From Pseudomonadota bacterium (GTDB lineage: Bacteria > Desulfobacterota > Binatia > Binatales > Binataceae), in NCBI GenBank assembly GCA_021325355.1, contig JAJPHI010000011.1:124001-188000 (forward strand): a stretch of DNA of 64,000 nucleotides, in the 5' to 3' direction. Under the pieces are notes generated by a model that had not been told where the DNA came from, made no database searches, and saw only the letters and a list, made by a program, of their open reading frames with translations. This document shows positions 25,824 to 35,500 of the stretch, piece after piece; within the stretch, counting starts at the first letter, position 1; every line of letters begins with the position of its first letter. The translations under genes were made by a program, and so were the position numbers.

Positions 25824-26672
25824 ATGGTTCCGGCGGAACTTGACGCTCTGCTCGCGTTTGTGCTCGGCGCGTGTTGCGGCAGTTTCGTCGGCCTGATTGC
25901 TTACCGCCTGCCGCGCGGAATCTCGATCGTCACGCCGCGCTCGTTTTGCGCCGCCTGCCACCGGCCGCTCCCCGGATGGGCCAACGTGCCCCTCGTCTCT
26001 TATCTCCTTTTGCGCGGCCGCTGCGGCGCCTGCCGCGCGCCCATCGGCTTTCGCGCCTTTCTCATCGAACTGACGCTGGCGACCATCGCGCTCTATCTGT
26101 ACCTGCACTTTCCGCTGCCCGACGCCATCGCCCGCCTGGTCTTCTGCGCGCTCCTGCTCGTCGTCGGCCTCATCGATTTCGACTGGCGCGTGATGCCCGA
26201 CGTATGGCCGCTGATTCCCCTCGCCATGCTCGCCGCCTGGTGGATCCTGCCCGAGGTCGGCTGGCGCGATTCCGCGCTCGGACTAGTCGTCGGCGGCGGC
26301 CTGCCGATCGCCGTGGCCGCGGCCTATAAACTGCTCCGTCGCGAGACCGGACTGGCCGCCGCGGATATTTCGCTGGCCGCGCTGAGCGGCGCTTTCCTCG
26401 GATGGTTCGGCGCCCTTTTTACCATCTGCGGCGGCGCGCTGATCGGTGTGATCGGCGGCCTCGCCCTGGCCCTCGACGGCTGGCGCCCGGCCGAGCAGCA
26501 TCTGCCGCAGCCGGTCGCCGAGGCCTATGCGCCCGAGGGTCTCGACCTCGCCCGGGAAAGCCGCCGACCGCTGATGCGCACCGCGGTGCCCTTCGCTCCC
26601 TTCCTCGCCCTCGCCGCGGGCGTCTATGCGCTTTTTCAGCCGCAGCTCGTTCAATGGTATTTTGGTGGATAA
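25824..26672 (+). CDS. Prepilin peptidase (type IV leader peptidase)
   Basis: The 282-residue inner-membrane aspartic protease cleaves and N-methylates type IV pilin and pseudopilin leaders. The cytoplasmic zinc-binding loop has Cys42, Cys45, Cys67 and Cys70 (FCAACHRPLP and RCGACRAPIG). The catalytic aspartates are Asp118 in LIDFDWRVMPD and Asp181 in GLAAADISLAALSG. The second normally sits in GxGD; here the preceding residues are Ala, a notable change. Eight or so membrane helices follow the loop. Natural partners would be GspC at 9804, or type IV pili used with ComEC. Its TAA stop overlaps the tmk start. Confidence 0.93.
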   Translation: MVPAELDALLAFVLGACCGSFVGLIAYRLPRGISIVTPRSFCAACHRPLPGWANVPLVSYLLLRGRCGACRAPIGFRAFLIELTLATIALYLYLHFPLPDAIARLVFCALLLVVGLIDFDWRVMPDVWPLIPLAMLAAWWILPEVGWRDSALGLVVGGGLPIAVAAAYKLLRRETGLAAADISLAALSGAFLGWFGALFTICGGALIGVIGGLALALDGWRPAEQHLPQPVAEAYAPEGLDLARESRRPLMRTAVPFAPFLALAAGVYALFQPQLVQWYFGG

Positions 26673-27310
26673 TGCGCGGCTTCTTTGTCACCATCGAGGG
26701 CATCGAAGGATCGGGTAAGACCACGCAGACGCGTCTCCTCGCCGAAGCCCTGCGCCGCCACGGACGCGCCGTGATGCTCACGCATGAACCGGGCGCGACC
26801 CCCGCCGGCGCGGCAATTCGCAGGATCTTTCTTGACGCCTCGATACCGCTGGATCGCACCGCGGAACTGCTCCTGGTCCTCGCCGATCGCGCCCAGCACG
26901 TGCGCGAACAGCTCGCCGAGGAATTGCAGCGCGGCACTATCGTTATCTCCGACCGCTACTGCGATTCGACCATCGCCTACCAGGGCTACGGCCGTCGCTT
27001 CGATCTCAAACTGCTCGACGATCTCAATCGCTTCGCCGGCAACGGCCTCGTCCCGGACCTCACGCTGATTCTCGATTGTCCGGTCGAGGTCGGACTCCGC
27101 CGTGTGCAGGAGCGGCGTTCCAGCGCCGCCCCGATCAATGACCGTTTCGAGGGCGAAAACGCCGAATTCCATCAGCGCGTCCGCGACGGCTTTCTCGCGA
27201 TCGCGCGCCGTGAGCCCGCTCGCACCCGCGTCATCGACGCCACACCCGCGCGCGAGCTGGTCGCGGCGACAATTCAGGCGGTCGTCACCACCGCGCTCGA
27301 GGGCCGATGA
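26672..27310 (+). CDS. tmk: Thymidylate kinase
   Basis: Tmk phosphorylates dTMP to dTDP with ATP. The 212-residue protein begins with the P-loop FFVTIEGIEGSGKTTQ. It has the DR(Y/F) motif in VISDRYCDSTIAYQGYGR and the LID region RVQERRSSAAPINDRFEGEN. The ATG at 26672 is preferred to upstream starts because the P-loop should lie close to the N-terminus and the ATG interlocks with the upstream stop. The stop overlaps holB by 4 bases. Confidence 0.95.
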   Translation: MRGFFVTIEGIEGSGKTTQTRLLAEALRRHGRAVMLTHEPGATPAGAAIRRIFLDASIPLDRTAELLLVLADRAQHVREQLAEELQRGTIVISDRYCDSTIAYQGYGRRFDLKLLDDLNRFAGNGLVPDLTLILDCPVEVGLRRVQERRSSAAPINDRFEGENAEFHQRVRDGFLAIARREPARTRVIDATPARELVAATIQAVVTTALEGR

Positions 27311-28368
27311 GTCTCGCCGGCGTGCGCGGCCATCGCGCGGTCATCGACCAGCTATGGCGTGAGCTCGCGCGCCGGCCCGCCCAGGCCTACCTGTTCGTCG
27401 GCCGCTCGGGCATCGGCAAGGCGCTGGTCGCCGCCGGTGTCGCGCACAGCATCCTGTGCGATCGCGCGCCCGGACCGGAGTTCTGCTGCACGCCGGCGAA
27501 CTGCCCCGTAAGGACGCCGCCGCCAAGTCGATCGCGCGCCGGCGCGCCAGCCCCGCGATGCGCCTGTTGCGACGCCTGCGTCCAGGTTGCCGCCGGCCTC
27601 CATCCGGATTTCAGCCACGTCGCGCGCGCCGAGAATCGCACCGACGTGCTCATCGAGCAGGTGCGCGACCTCATCAACAGCCTCGGCGTGCGACCCGCGC
27701 GCGGCCCGCGCCGCATCGCGCTTATCGACGACGCCGAGACCCTCAACCTGCCGGCGCAGAACGCCCTGCTGAAGACCCTCGAAGAGCCCCCCGGCCATAC
27801 TCTGCTCATCCTCGTCTGCGCCAACGAACGCGCGCTGCTCGATACCGTGCGCTCGCGCCTGCGGCCGGTGCGCTTTGCCGCCTTACCGATCGACGCGATC
27901 GCCGATCTGCTGATCAGTCGCGGGATGGCGCCCGCCGCCGCCCGCGCCACCGCGCGGCTCGCTCGCGGCAGCGTCGGCCGCGCCCTGGCGCTGCTCGACG
28001 ATGAATCACAGGCCCCGCCCGAAGCTCAGTTGATTCAGACCCTGGACGAGGTCGCGACGATGGATTTCGGTCGCATTCAGGCCTTCGCCCAGGAGTTCTT
28101 CGGCGCGCGCGAACGCGCGGCCGGAAATTTCGAATTGATCGCCTGCCTGCTGCAAGAGATGGTATTCTCGAAACTGACCGACGATGGAACCAGCCGCGAA
28201 CCGCCAGCCGCCACCCCCGCCGTCGCGCGTCTCGAGCCCGCCATCCTCGCCAAGCTCGCGTACGATGCGGTGGTGGCGCATGCTGCGATCGATTCGATGG
28301 CGACGGCGCGCGTCCAGGCCGAGAACTGGTGGCTTCAAGCCCGTGAGGCCATGCGAGGAAACCGTTGA
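27307..28368 (+). CDS. holB: DNA polymerase III subunit delta' (HolB)
   Basis: HolB is the delta-prime member of the clamp loader that places the beta clamp on DNA. The 353 residues have LFVGRSGIGKALVAAGVAH in place of the P-loop, and a cysteine-rich zinc region (FCCTPANC through CACCDAC) with a short Pro/Arg-rich insert. DDAETLNLPAQNALLKTLEEP is the sensor and Walker B region. The C-terminal collar is about residues 220-350. Delta-prime proteins usually bind but do not hydrolyse ATP. The arrangement tmk-holB with 4-bp overlaps is common in bacteria. Confidence 0.92.
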   Translation: MSLAGVRGHRAVIDQLWRELARRPAQAYLFVGRSGIGKALVAAGVAHSILCDRAPGPEFCCTPANCPVRTPPPSRSRAGAPAPRCACCDACVQVAAGLHPDFSHVARAENRTDVLIEQVRDLINSLGVRPARGPRRIALIDDAETLNLPAQNALLKTLEEPPGHTLLILVCANERALLDTVRSRLRPVRFAALPIDAIADLLISRGMAPAAARATARLARGSVGRALALLDDESQAPPEAQLIQTLDEVATMDFGRIQAFAQEFFGARERAAGNFELIACLLQEMVFSKLTDDGTSREPPAATPAVARLEPAILAKLAYDAVVAHAAIDSMATARVQAENWWLQAREAMRGNR

Positions 28369-29234
28369 GCAACGAGCCTGATAATTTCGCGCCCGCCGAC
28401 CCCTCCCCGGCCATCGCCGCCGTCAGCCTCGAACGCGCGGGCCATCTCTTCAACTGTATCGCGCGCGGCCTCGACCTCCATCGCGGCGATCGCGTGCTCG
28501 TCGAACTCGAGTCGGGTACCCGGATGGGCACCGTCGAGGTGCCGCCCCATGAACCCGCCGCGACCCTCGATCTGAGCGAATTGCCAACCATCCTGCGTCT
28601 CGCCACCGAACGCGATTTCGACGCCGAGGACGAGAGCCTCGCGCGCCAGCAGCAGGCCGAGCGTCTGTGCGTCGCCCGCATCAATGAGCGCGGCCTGCCG
28701 ATGAAGCTCGTCACCGTCAACTACACGCTCGACGGACGCAAGGCGACCTTTTACTTCATCGCCGAAAATCGCGTCGATTTTCGCGACCTCGTGCGTGACC
28801 TCGCCGGTACCCTGCGCGTTCGCGTCGAGATGAAACAGATCGGCGCCCGCGACGAAGCCAAGGCCGTCGGCGGCCTCGGTCCCTGCGGACGCGAGTTGTG
28901 CTGCTCCTCCTTCCTGCGCGACTTCGATGCGGTTACGGTGCGGATGGCACGCGACCAGGGCCTCGCCCTCAATCCCTCGCGGCTCGCCGGGATGTGCGGG
29001 CGGCTCAAGTGCTGCCTCAAATACGAATACGCGACCTACGCCGAATTGAAGCGCGCCCTGCCAAATCCCGGCAAACGCGTCGAATCGGTCAAAGGCAACG
29101 GCAAGGTGATGCGCCAGAATATCCTCAAGCAGACCATTGACTTGCAGCTCGATGAGGGCGGGATCGTCGAAGTTTCCCTGAGCGATCTGGTGCTCGCCCG
29201 CGACCGCGTCGACGACCCGGCTGACCCTGCATGA
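28365..29234 (+). CDS. PSP1 domain protein, RicT/YaaT-like
   Basis: The 289-residue protein has a PSP1 domain. Paired cysteines occur in GPCGRELCCSSFLRDF and MCGRLKCCLKYEYATY. In Bacillus, the related RicT forms an Fe-S-containing complex with RicA and RicF that tunes RNase Y activity and phosphorelay signalling. The gene commonly lies next to holB in many phyla. The start is TTG at 28365, giving a TTGA overlap with holB. There is no evidence here of the other Ric proteins. Confidence 0.9.
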   Translation: MSNEPDNFAPADPSPAIAAVSLERAGHLFNCIARGLDLHRGDRVLVELESGTRMGTVEVPPHEPAATLDLSELPTILRLATERDFDAEDESLARQQQAERLCVARINERGLPMKLVTVNYTLDGRKATFYFIAENRVDFRDLVRDLAGTLRVRVEMKQIGARDEAKAVGGLGPCGRELCCSSFLRDFDAVTVRMARDQGLALNPSRLAGMCGRLKCCLKYEYATYAELKRALPNPGKRVESVKGNGKVMRQNILKQTIDLQLDEGGIVEVSLSDLVLARDRVDDPADPA

Positions 29235-30787
29235 ACCACCCCATCCACATCACTACCGCGATTTTCTACTGCAACGCCGCGCCCCACGTCGGCAGCGCCT
29301 ACGAAGCCCTGATGGCCGATTGCTTCGCGCGTCATCAGCGCCGCCGGCGCGGCCGCGATCGCGTCAGCTTTCTCAGCGGCACCGACGAGCATGGCGACAA
29401 GATTCGCCGCGCCGCGCTCAACCAGGGTCGCGACCCCAAGGCCTTTACCGACGAACTGAGCGAAGTCTTTCACCAGGCCTTCGTCGGCCTCAACATCGAC
29501 TTTGATTACTGGGTGCGCACCACCGATCCGCTGCACGAGCAGTTTGTCCAGCGGATGCTCGAGCGCACCTACCAGCGCGGCGATATCTATTTTCGCGACT
29601 ACGAGGGACTCTACTGCGTCGATTGCGAGCGTTTTTACACCGAAAAGGAGCTGCTGCCGGACAATCTGTGTCCCACCCACAACCGTCCGGTCGAACTCAT
29701 CAGCGAGGGCAACTACTTTCTCAGGATCGACAAGTATCGTGAACGGCTGCTCGACCACATCAGGGCGCATCCCGATTTCATCCGCCCCGAGCGCTATCGC
29801 AACGAGGCGCTGAACATGCTCGCCGAGCCACTGGCGGACCTGTGTATCTCGCGGCCGAAAGCGCGGATGGACTGGGGGATCGAAGTCCCCTTCGATCACC
29901 GCTACGTCACCTATGTCTGGTACGACGCGTTCTGGACCTACGTCAGTCGGCCGGCGACCGCCTCGGGCGATATCGACCGCTACATGCGCGAGGTCTTTCC
30001 ACATACCGAACACTTTATCGGCAAGGATATTCTTAAAACCCACGCCGTCTATTGGCCGCCGATGATCTTCGCCGCCGGCTTCGACCAGCTCTTCAGCCAT
30101 CTCAACGTCCACGGATGGCTCAATTTCGGCGGCGCGCGGATGTCCAAGAGCTCGGGCAACGTGCGCGATCCGGTGTCCTATGAAAAGGCCTACGGTCCCG
30201 ATGTCCTGCGCTACTTTCTGGCGCGCGAGGTGGTCTACGGACTCGACGGCGACTTCTCCGACGAGCGCATCATCGAGCGCTACAACGCCGACCTTGCCAA
30301 CGACCTCGGCAACTTCACCAGCCGCGTCCTGACGATGGCCCAGCGCTACCTCGGCGGTGAGCTCACCCGCGCGCCGGACATCGCCGATCCCGATACCGAC
30401 GGCCGCCTCGCGGCGAGCTGCGCCGACCTGAACGACCGCGTCGGCGCGTTGGTCGACGGCCTCGCGATGAATCGCGCGCTCGAAGCCATCTGGCAGGCGC
30501 TCGACGCCGCCAACAAGTATATCGCCGCGACCGCGCCCTTCAGCCTTGCTCGCGACCCCGCCCAACTGCCGCGCGTGGCGCAGATTCTCAGTAATGCGCT
30601 CGAGGCCCTGCGCGTGATCGCCGACTCCCTTGAGCCCTTCATGCCGGTGACGGCCGGGCGAATTTTCGATCTCCTCGAGGTGCCGGCCGCGATGGCGCCG
30701 CAACCCTATGGCCATGGACTCCGCGCCGGTCATCGGGTTAAGCCCCCGGTCTCACTCTTCCCGCGCATCGAGAAACCCCGGGTTTGA
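29231..30787 (+). CDS. metG: Methionyl-tRNA synthetase
   Basis: MetG charges tRNA-Met. The 518-residue enzyme has the HIGH-type motif APHVGSAYEA near residue 18, the zinc-knuckle cysteines Cys129 and Cys132 with a CPTH pair at 147-150, and the KMSKS-type RMSKSSGN at 303-310. A helical anticodon-binding domain covers about residues 360-500. The C-terminal tRNA-binding extension of longer MetG forms is absent. Its ATG overlaps the PSP1 stop and its stop overlaps the tatD start. Confidence 0.96.
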   Translation: MNHPIHITTAIFYCNAAPHVGSAYEALMADCFARHQRRRRGRDRVSFLSGTDEHGDKIRRAALNQGRDPKAFTDELSEVFHQAFVGLNIDFDYWVRTTDPLHEQFVQRMLERTYQRGDIYFRDYEGLYCVDCERFYTEKELLPDNLCPTHNRPVELISEGNYFLRIDKYRERLLDHIRAHPDFIRPERYRNEALNMLAEPLADLCISRPKARMDWGIEVPFDHRYVTYVWYDAFWTYVSRPATASGDIDRYMREVFPHTEHFIGKDILKTHAVYWPPMIFAAGFDQLFSHLNVHGWLNFGGARMSKSSGNVRDPVSYEKAYGPDVLRYFLAREVVYGLDGDFSDERIIERYNADLANDLGNFTSRVLTMAQRYLGGELTRAPDIADPDTDGRLAASCADLNDRVGALVDGLAMNRALEAIWQALDAANKYIAATAPFSLARDPAQLPRVAQILSNALEALRVIADSLEPFMPVTAGRIFDLLEVPAAMAPQPYGHGLRAGHRVKPPVSLFPRIEKPRV

Positions 30788-31590
30788 GCGCCAACTTCTC
30801 CGACAGCCACTGCCATCTCGCCGACCCGCGTCTCGCTCCGGACGTCGAGGCGGTGGTCGATCGCGCGCATGCGGCCGGCGTCGCGCGGATCATTTCGGTC
30901 GGCGCCGTGGCCACCATCGAGACTGACCGGCGCGCCGTCGCCATCGCCGAGCGCTGGTCCGGCATCTACGCGGCCGTCGGCATCCATCCGCACGACGCCA
31001 AGGATTGCACCGCCGACCGTCTGCGCGAATTGCGTGAACTCGCGCAATCGCGAAAGGTCGTCGCGATCGGCGAGACCGGCCTCGATTTTCACTATATGCA
31101 TTCGCCGGTCGAGGCTCAGGAAAATGCCTTGCGGCGGCAACTCGAACTGGCGCATGAACTCGGCAAACCCATCGTGATTCATTGCCGCAACGCCGAGTTG
31201 CGCGTGCAGCAGATCGTGCTCGAGGTCGGCTTCCCGCCCCAGGGCGGCGTGATCCATTGCTTCACCGGTGATCGCGCCGCCGCCGCGGCCTTTCTCGCGA
31301 TGAATTTCTTCATCTCCTTTTCCGGCATCCTCACCTTTCGCAACGCCGAGCCCTTGCGCGCCATTGCCGCGCAGGTGCCCGAAGAACGCCTGCTGGTGGA
31401 AACCGACGCCCCTTATCTCGCGCCCGAGCCCTATCGCGGCCGGATGAACGAGCCGGCGATGGTCGTCGCGACGCTCGGCCAGCTCGCGCGCATCCGTCAA
31501 GTCGCGCCGGCGCCGCTCGCCGACCGGATCGCCGAAAACCTCGAGCGGCTTTTCGCCCTCGACGCCGCCGCATCGCCGTCGCCCGCTTAA
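30784..31590 (+). CDS. tatD: TatD family metal-dependent deoxyribonuclease
   Basis: The 268-residue TIM-barrel hydrolase has the family start FSDSHCHLADPRL (metal His-x-His), GETGLDFHYMHSPVEAQ, IHCRNAE, IHCFTGD and ETDAPYLAPEPYRG with the metal Asp. TatD enzymes trim single-stranded DNA or process tRNA 3' ends and are linked to DNA repair. The start is TTG at 30784 with a 4-bp overlap of the metG stop. This is the last gene of the tightly overlapped run. Confidence 0.93.
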   Translation: MSANFSDSHCHLADPRLAPDVEAVVDRAHAAGVARIISVGAVATIETDRRAVAIAERWSGIYAAVGIHPHDAKDCTADRLRELRELAQSRKVVAIGETGLDFHYMHSPVEAQENALRRQLELAHELGKPIVIHCRNAELRVQQIVLEVGFPPQGGVIHCFTGDRAAAAAFLAMNFFISFSGILTFRNAEPLRAIAAQVPEERLLVETDAPYLAPEPYRGRMNEPAMVVATLGQLARIRQVAPAPLADRIAENLERLFALDAAASPSPA

Positions 31591-31665
31591 TCGCGCGCTA
31601 ACTTATTCGCAATTATTCGCCAATGGGTTCGCTTGACTGCCCTATACGCGGGCGGCTAGCTCTAT

Positions 31666-32307
31666 ATGGAAATGGCTGCCGCAGTCCCGATCACTGCCGG
31701 AGCCTCGGCGCTTAACGGCAAAGTTCTGGTCCTGAACCGGTCCTATCTGCCGGTCCATGTGACCTCGGTGAAGCGCGGCTTTGCGCTGCTCTATCAGGGC
31801 GTCGCGCGCGCTGTCGATGAGCAGTATCGGACGTTCGATTTTGCGAGCTGGCGCGACCTCGCGGTCGAAGTCCATCATGAGCGCATCGGGATTATCGGCG
31901 GTTTCATGCGCGTCCCGCGCGTCCTTCTTTTGGTGGCCTACGAGCGGGTGCCGAAGCGCCATGTGCGTTTCTCGCGCTTCAATATCTACGCGCGCGACAA
32001 CAATACCTGTCAGTATTGCGCCCGGCGTCTGCCCCGCACCGAGCTGAACCTCGACCACGTGATTCCGCGCTCCCGCGGCGGTCAGTCGACCTGGGAGAAC
32101 GTCGTCTGCTCCTGCCATAGCTGCAATCGACGCAAGGGCGGACGCACTCCCGAAGAGGCGCGGATGCTGCTCATTCGCAAACCCGAGCGTCCGCACTGGA
32201 CGCCCTTCAGCAGCGAAATGTTCAGCCTCAAGCGCTACCGCGAGTGGATGCCGTTCCTGACCACCGTCGACGCCGCCTACTGGAATACCGAACTCCTCCA
32301 GGATTAG
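31666..32307 (+). CDS. HNH endonuclease family protein
   Basis: The 213-residue protein has an HNH nuclease domain at about residues 105-165. Cys115 and Cys118 (CQYC) with Cys150 and Cys153 (CHSC) bind zinc, the His of NLDHVIPRSRGG (His131) is catalytic, and Asn145 in WENVV and Asn154 complete the motif. The N-terminal part, with KVLVLNRSYLPVHV and RGFALLYQGVARAV, is found in a widespread HNH group of unknown role. The start codon follows a TTGACT by only about 28 bp with no clear ribosome site, so the first codon may be ATG 31666 or ATG 31672. No partner methylase is nearby. Confidence 0.87.
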   Translation: MEMAAAVPITAGASALNGKVLVLNRSYLPVHVTSVKRGFALLYQGVARAVDEQYRTFDFASWRDLAVEVHHERIGIIGGFMRVPRVLLLVAYERVPKRHVRFSRFNIYARDNNTCQYCARRLPRTELNLDHVIPRSRGGQSTWENVVCSCHSCNRRKGGRTPEEARMLLIRKPERPHWTPFSSEMFSLKRYREWMPFLTTVDAAYWNTELLQD

Positions 32308-32500
32308 TCGCGCCGCGCGGCGCCGTTACCGCCTCATCCACGGCCTGTCCCGCCGAACCGCTCTCCAGCCCGACGCGCGGCGGCGCGCGAATCGCTACCT
32401 TCACGCTTCACCGCGCCTCCACCGGCCGCCTTCGCTGACGAGCGATCGGGCTCCGCCGCCGCCGACACCACGTCGAGTGCCGGCGACGGCGGAGTCAAAG

Positions 32501-32525
32501 TCGGGCGGATCGATCATCCGCCCGA
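32501..32525 (-). terminator. Hairpin after the sedolisin gene
   Basis: TCGGGCGGAT (32501-32510) pairs with ATCCGCCCGA (32516-32525) around CGATC. It lies 14 bp beyond the stop of the long minus-strand gene. The T-tract is short, so termination strength is uncertain. Confidence 0.45.
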
Positions 32526-32538
32526 TCGCGCGGCGCCG

Positions 32539-35500
32539 CTATTTCGGCGTCTTCGGCGTTTTGCCGGTACCGCTTAAGGTCACGGTCTGCATCAGGTCGG
32601 GTTCGAGATTATCGGTAATCGTCAGCGTGCCGGTGTACTTCTCGGCGACGGTCGGCGTGAAGGTCACCTCGACGTCGCAGACATTGGCCTTCACGCCCTT
32701 CATCTTGGGCTCGAGCTCGTCATCCGTACAGCTCTGGGTGACGACGAAAGCGGAATTGTCGCTCGTTTCCATCTCGATCAGAATCGGCGACACGGTCTTC
32801 TTCTTCGTGTCCTTGCCCTTGTTCTTCACCTTGACGGTCTTGGTCTTGCTCGTCCCGAGATCGACGCTGCCGAACTTGAGCTTCTTCGGCTTGACCGAGA
32901 GCTTGCCGGTAACCGGCGCCGCGACCACGTTGACGCTGCTCGAAACACTGGCCGGATTGAGCCCGAAGCTGCCCGCGAAGTCAGCAGTCAACGTTACGCC
33001 GACCGTGCTGTTCGGCGTGTACGAGCAGCTCGCGTTGCCGTTGATATCGGTGGTGCCGCTGCACACCTGGCTGCCGTCGACGAGGAAATTGATCGTCTCG
33101 CCGGCCAGCGGCACCGTCGGACTTGCTGAGGCGTCGGTCAGATTGGCGCTGAGCGTATTGGCCACCGCGTAACTCAGGCTGGTCGGACTCGCATTGAGCG
33201 TCAGGAAGGTCACATGGCTGCCGGCGTTCCAGTTCACCACCGCCGGATTCGAGCTCAGCGCCTGCGTCCCGGCATGACCCGTCGCCACGATCGTATCGGT
33301 GCCGATTTTCGCCCCGATATAGGTGAACGAGGCGCTGCCGGTCGCATCGGTCAGCACCTGCTGCGATTGCGGATTCGCGCCGCTCACGGTGAAGACCACC
33401 GGCGTACCGGCGGCCACCGTCGTATCGTGGAATGAGGCCGTCACGCTGATCGGACTACCCTGGGTCGGATTGTTGCTGAAGCTCGTCGGGTTCAGCGCGA
33501 GCGACGGACTGAGCGTGCCGCCGGTATAGGTGCAGCCGCCGTTGCTGTCGGTGATCCGCCAGATGGTCCCGCCCTGCGCCGCGTAGACGCAGTTGTCGGG
33601 ACCCACGATCAGGTTGTTCGCGCCGCCATTGCTGATAATCGGAAAATTGACCGAAGGCGGCGACGCCGTCAGGTCGAAGTTCGCGACCGTCGGCGGGACG
33701 TTCGGCGTGACCGTGGTGTTGCCGGCGATATTGGCAATCAGATAGGTCGCATCGCCATTCCCCTGATTACCGAAGGCGAGCATCCCCAGATAGCTCTGCG
33801 CCAGACCCTGGATCGTCGTCACGACCGGCGGGTTGGGACCGTTCGTGCCGGTCACTTCGGCGCCCTGCAGCGTATCCCAGATATACATGTTGCCGCCCGG
33901 CGCGAACGCGATATTCGCGTTGGGCGTCATCGGCAGATTCGCATAGACGCTGACCGTCGGCGACGACGGCGCGCCCGAGATTCGCCAGAGCGCGCTGTTA
34001 TCCGATCCCGCGCCGCTGCAGCTATCGTCGGTAAAGAGGTCGCCGCTCAGCGGGTCCACGGAGAGCGCCGTGGGGCAGGTGAGGTTGGCGGCAACCGTCT
34101 GGATCACCGCGCCGGTCGCCGGATCGATCTGCATCACCGCGCCGGTAAAGAAGTTGCCGGTGGTGGCGTCGCGGCTGACGTACAGATTCCCCGCATGGTC
34201 GAAAACCAGGCCGGTCGCCGTTTGCCCGAGGTTGGTCAGCAGCGTGCTGCTGTCGGCCGCGCCGCCGCCCGGAGGTATTTTGTAGAGATTACCGTTGTAC
34301 CCGTCGGTCGCGTAGAGATCCCCGGCCGTATCGAAGGCCATCCCGTAAACCCCGGGGCAGCCCGCGAAATTGATATCGCCGTAAAAGTAGTTCTGCGCCT
34401 GGAAGCCGGTGACATACGGCGTCGCGATATAGCCCGGCGCCGCGGTCACCGTATTCGAGCATCCCGCGAGCGGCGCGTTGGCAAACTGGATCTGGCCGGT
34501 CTGCGGAAAGGGCAGGTTGCCGTCGGTTACATCGACCGCCGAGTACGTGATCGTCTCGTCGTTCGAATCGACCGCGGTGAACTGAATCTCGCCATTCGCA
34601 TCGGTCACCGCCGGCACCGGCCCGGTGATAACCGAGTTACCCCCGGTCTGACTGAGCTGCACCGTTTTGCCCGGCGTCGGCCGCCCCAGCGAATCCTGCA
34701 GGGTCACCACGATTACGCCCTGCGTGACGCCGTCGGCGTTGACCTCGGACGGGAACACGTCGAGACCCGCCGCGACCGCCGGCGGCGTGGCGAAGTTGAC
34801 CTGCGGCTGCTGCGAGAAACTGAAGCCGTCGGTGGTATCGGTTGCAGTCACCGTCACCGCTTCGGCGTTCAGATCGGTCAGCGTGAAGACCGCGTTGCCG
34901 TCGCTGTCGGTCTGCGCGGTCTTGGTGTTGGCGACGGCGCTGCCGGTGGTGGTGATTTGGATCGTCCTGCCGGCCAGGGGCAGCCCGTTGGCATCCTGCA
35001 GGATCGTCTGCACGATCGCGTTGGTCTTGCCGTCCGCCGGCGCCGAACCGTCGGCATTCACCCCCGAACCGACCGCGAAGGAGTTACCCGCGCTCGGCGC
35101 CCCCGGGCTGACCGCCGCCAGCGCCGCGCGCAGTTGCAGAAAATCGGGCGATCCCAGGCCGACGTGCGCGAAGTCCGAATTGAGCGCCGCCGCATCGTGA
35201 AACGCCGAGGTGTTCGCCAGCGGATAGAGCTTGGCATTGAGGTTCCCCAGGTTGGTGCCGAGCATCGCATTGAGATCCGCGACGTAGGCCGCCCATTCCG
35301 GCGCCGCCAGACTGGTGCCGCCATAGATCTTGCCGTTGGGACAGCCGCCGGCGTCCGCCTCGCAGATCTCGACACCGTCGCTCGGGTCCGCCGCCGTCAC
35401 CACGTCCGGCACCGACCGCTGGCCCGAAGGACTGAGGCCGCTCTGATACGACGGCGCGCTGAAGTACGCGCTGACCCCGAAACCGCCCTGGCCCGTCGGC

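Noticed and set aside
29036-30733. A 565-codon minus-strand frame opposite metG
   Set aside because: Shadow of metG, whose HIGH and KMSKS motifs are certain.
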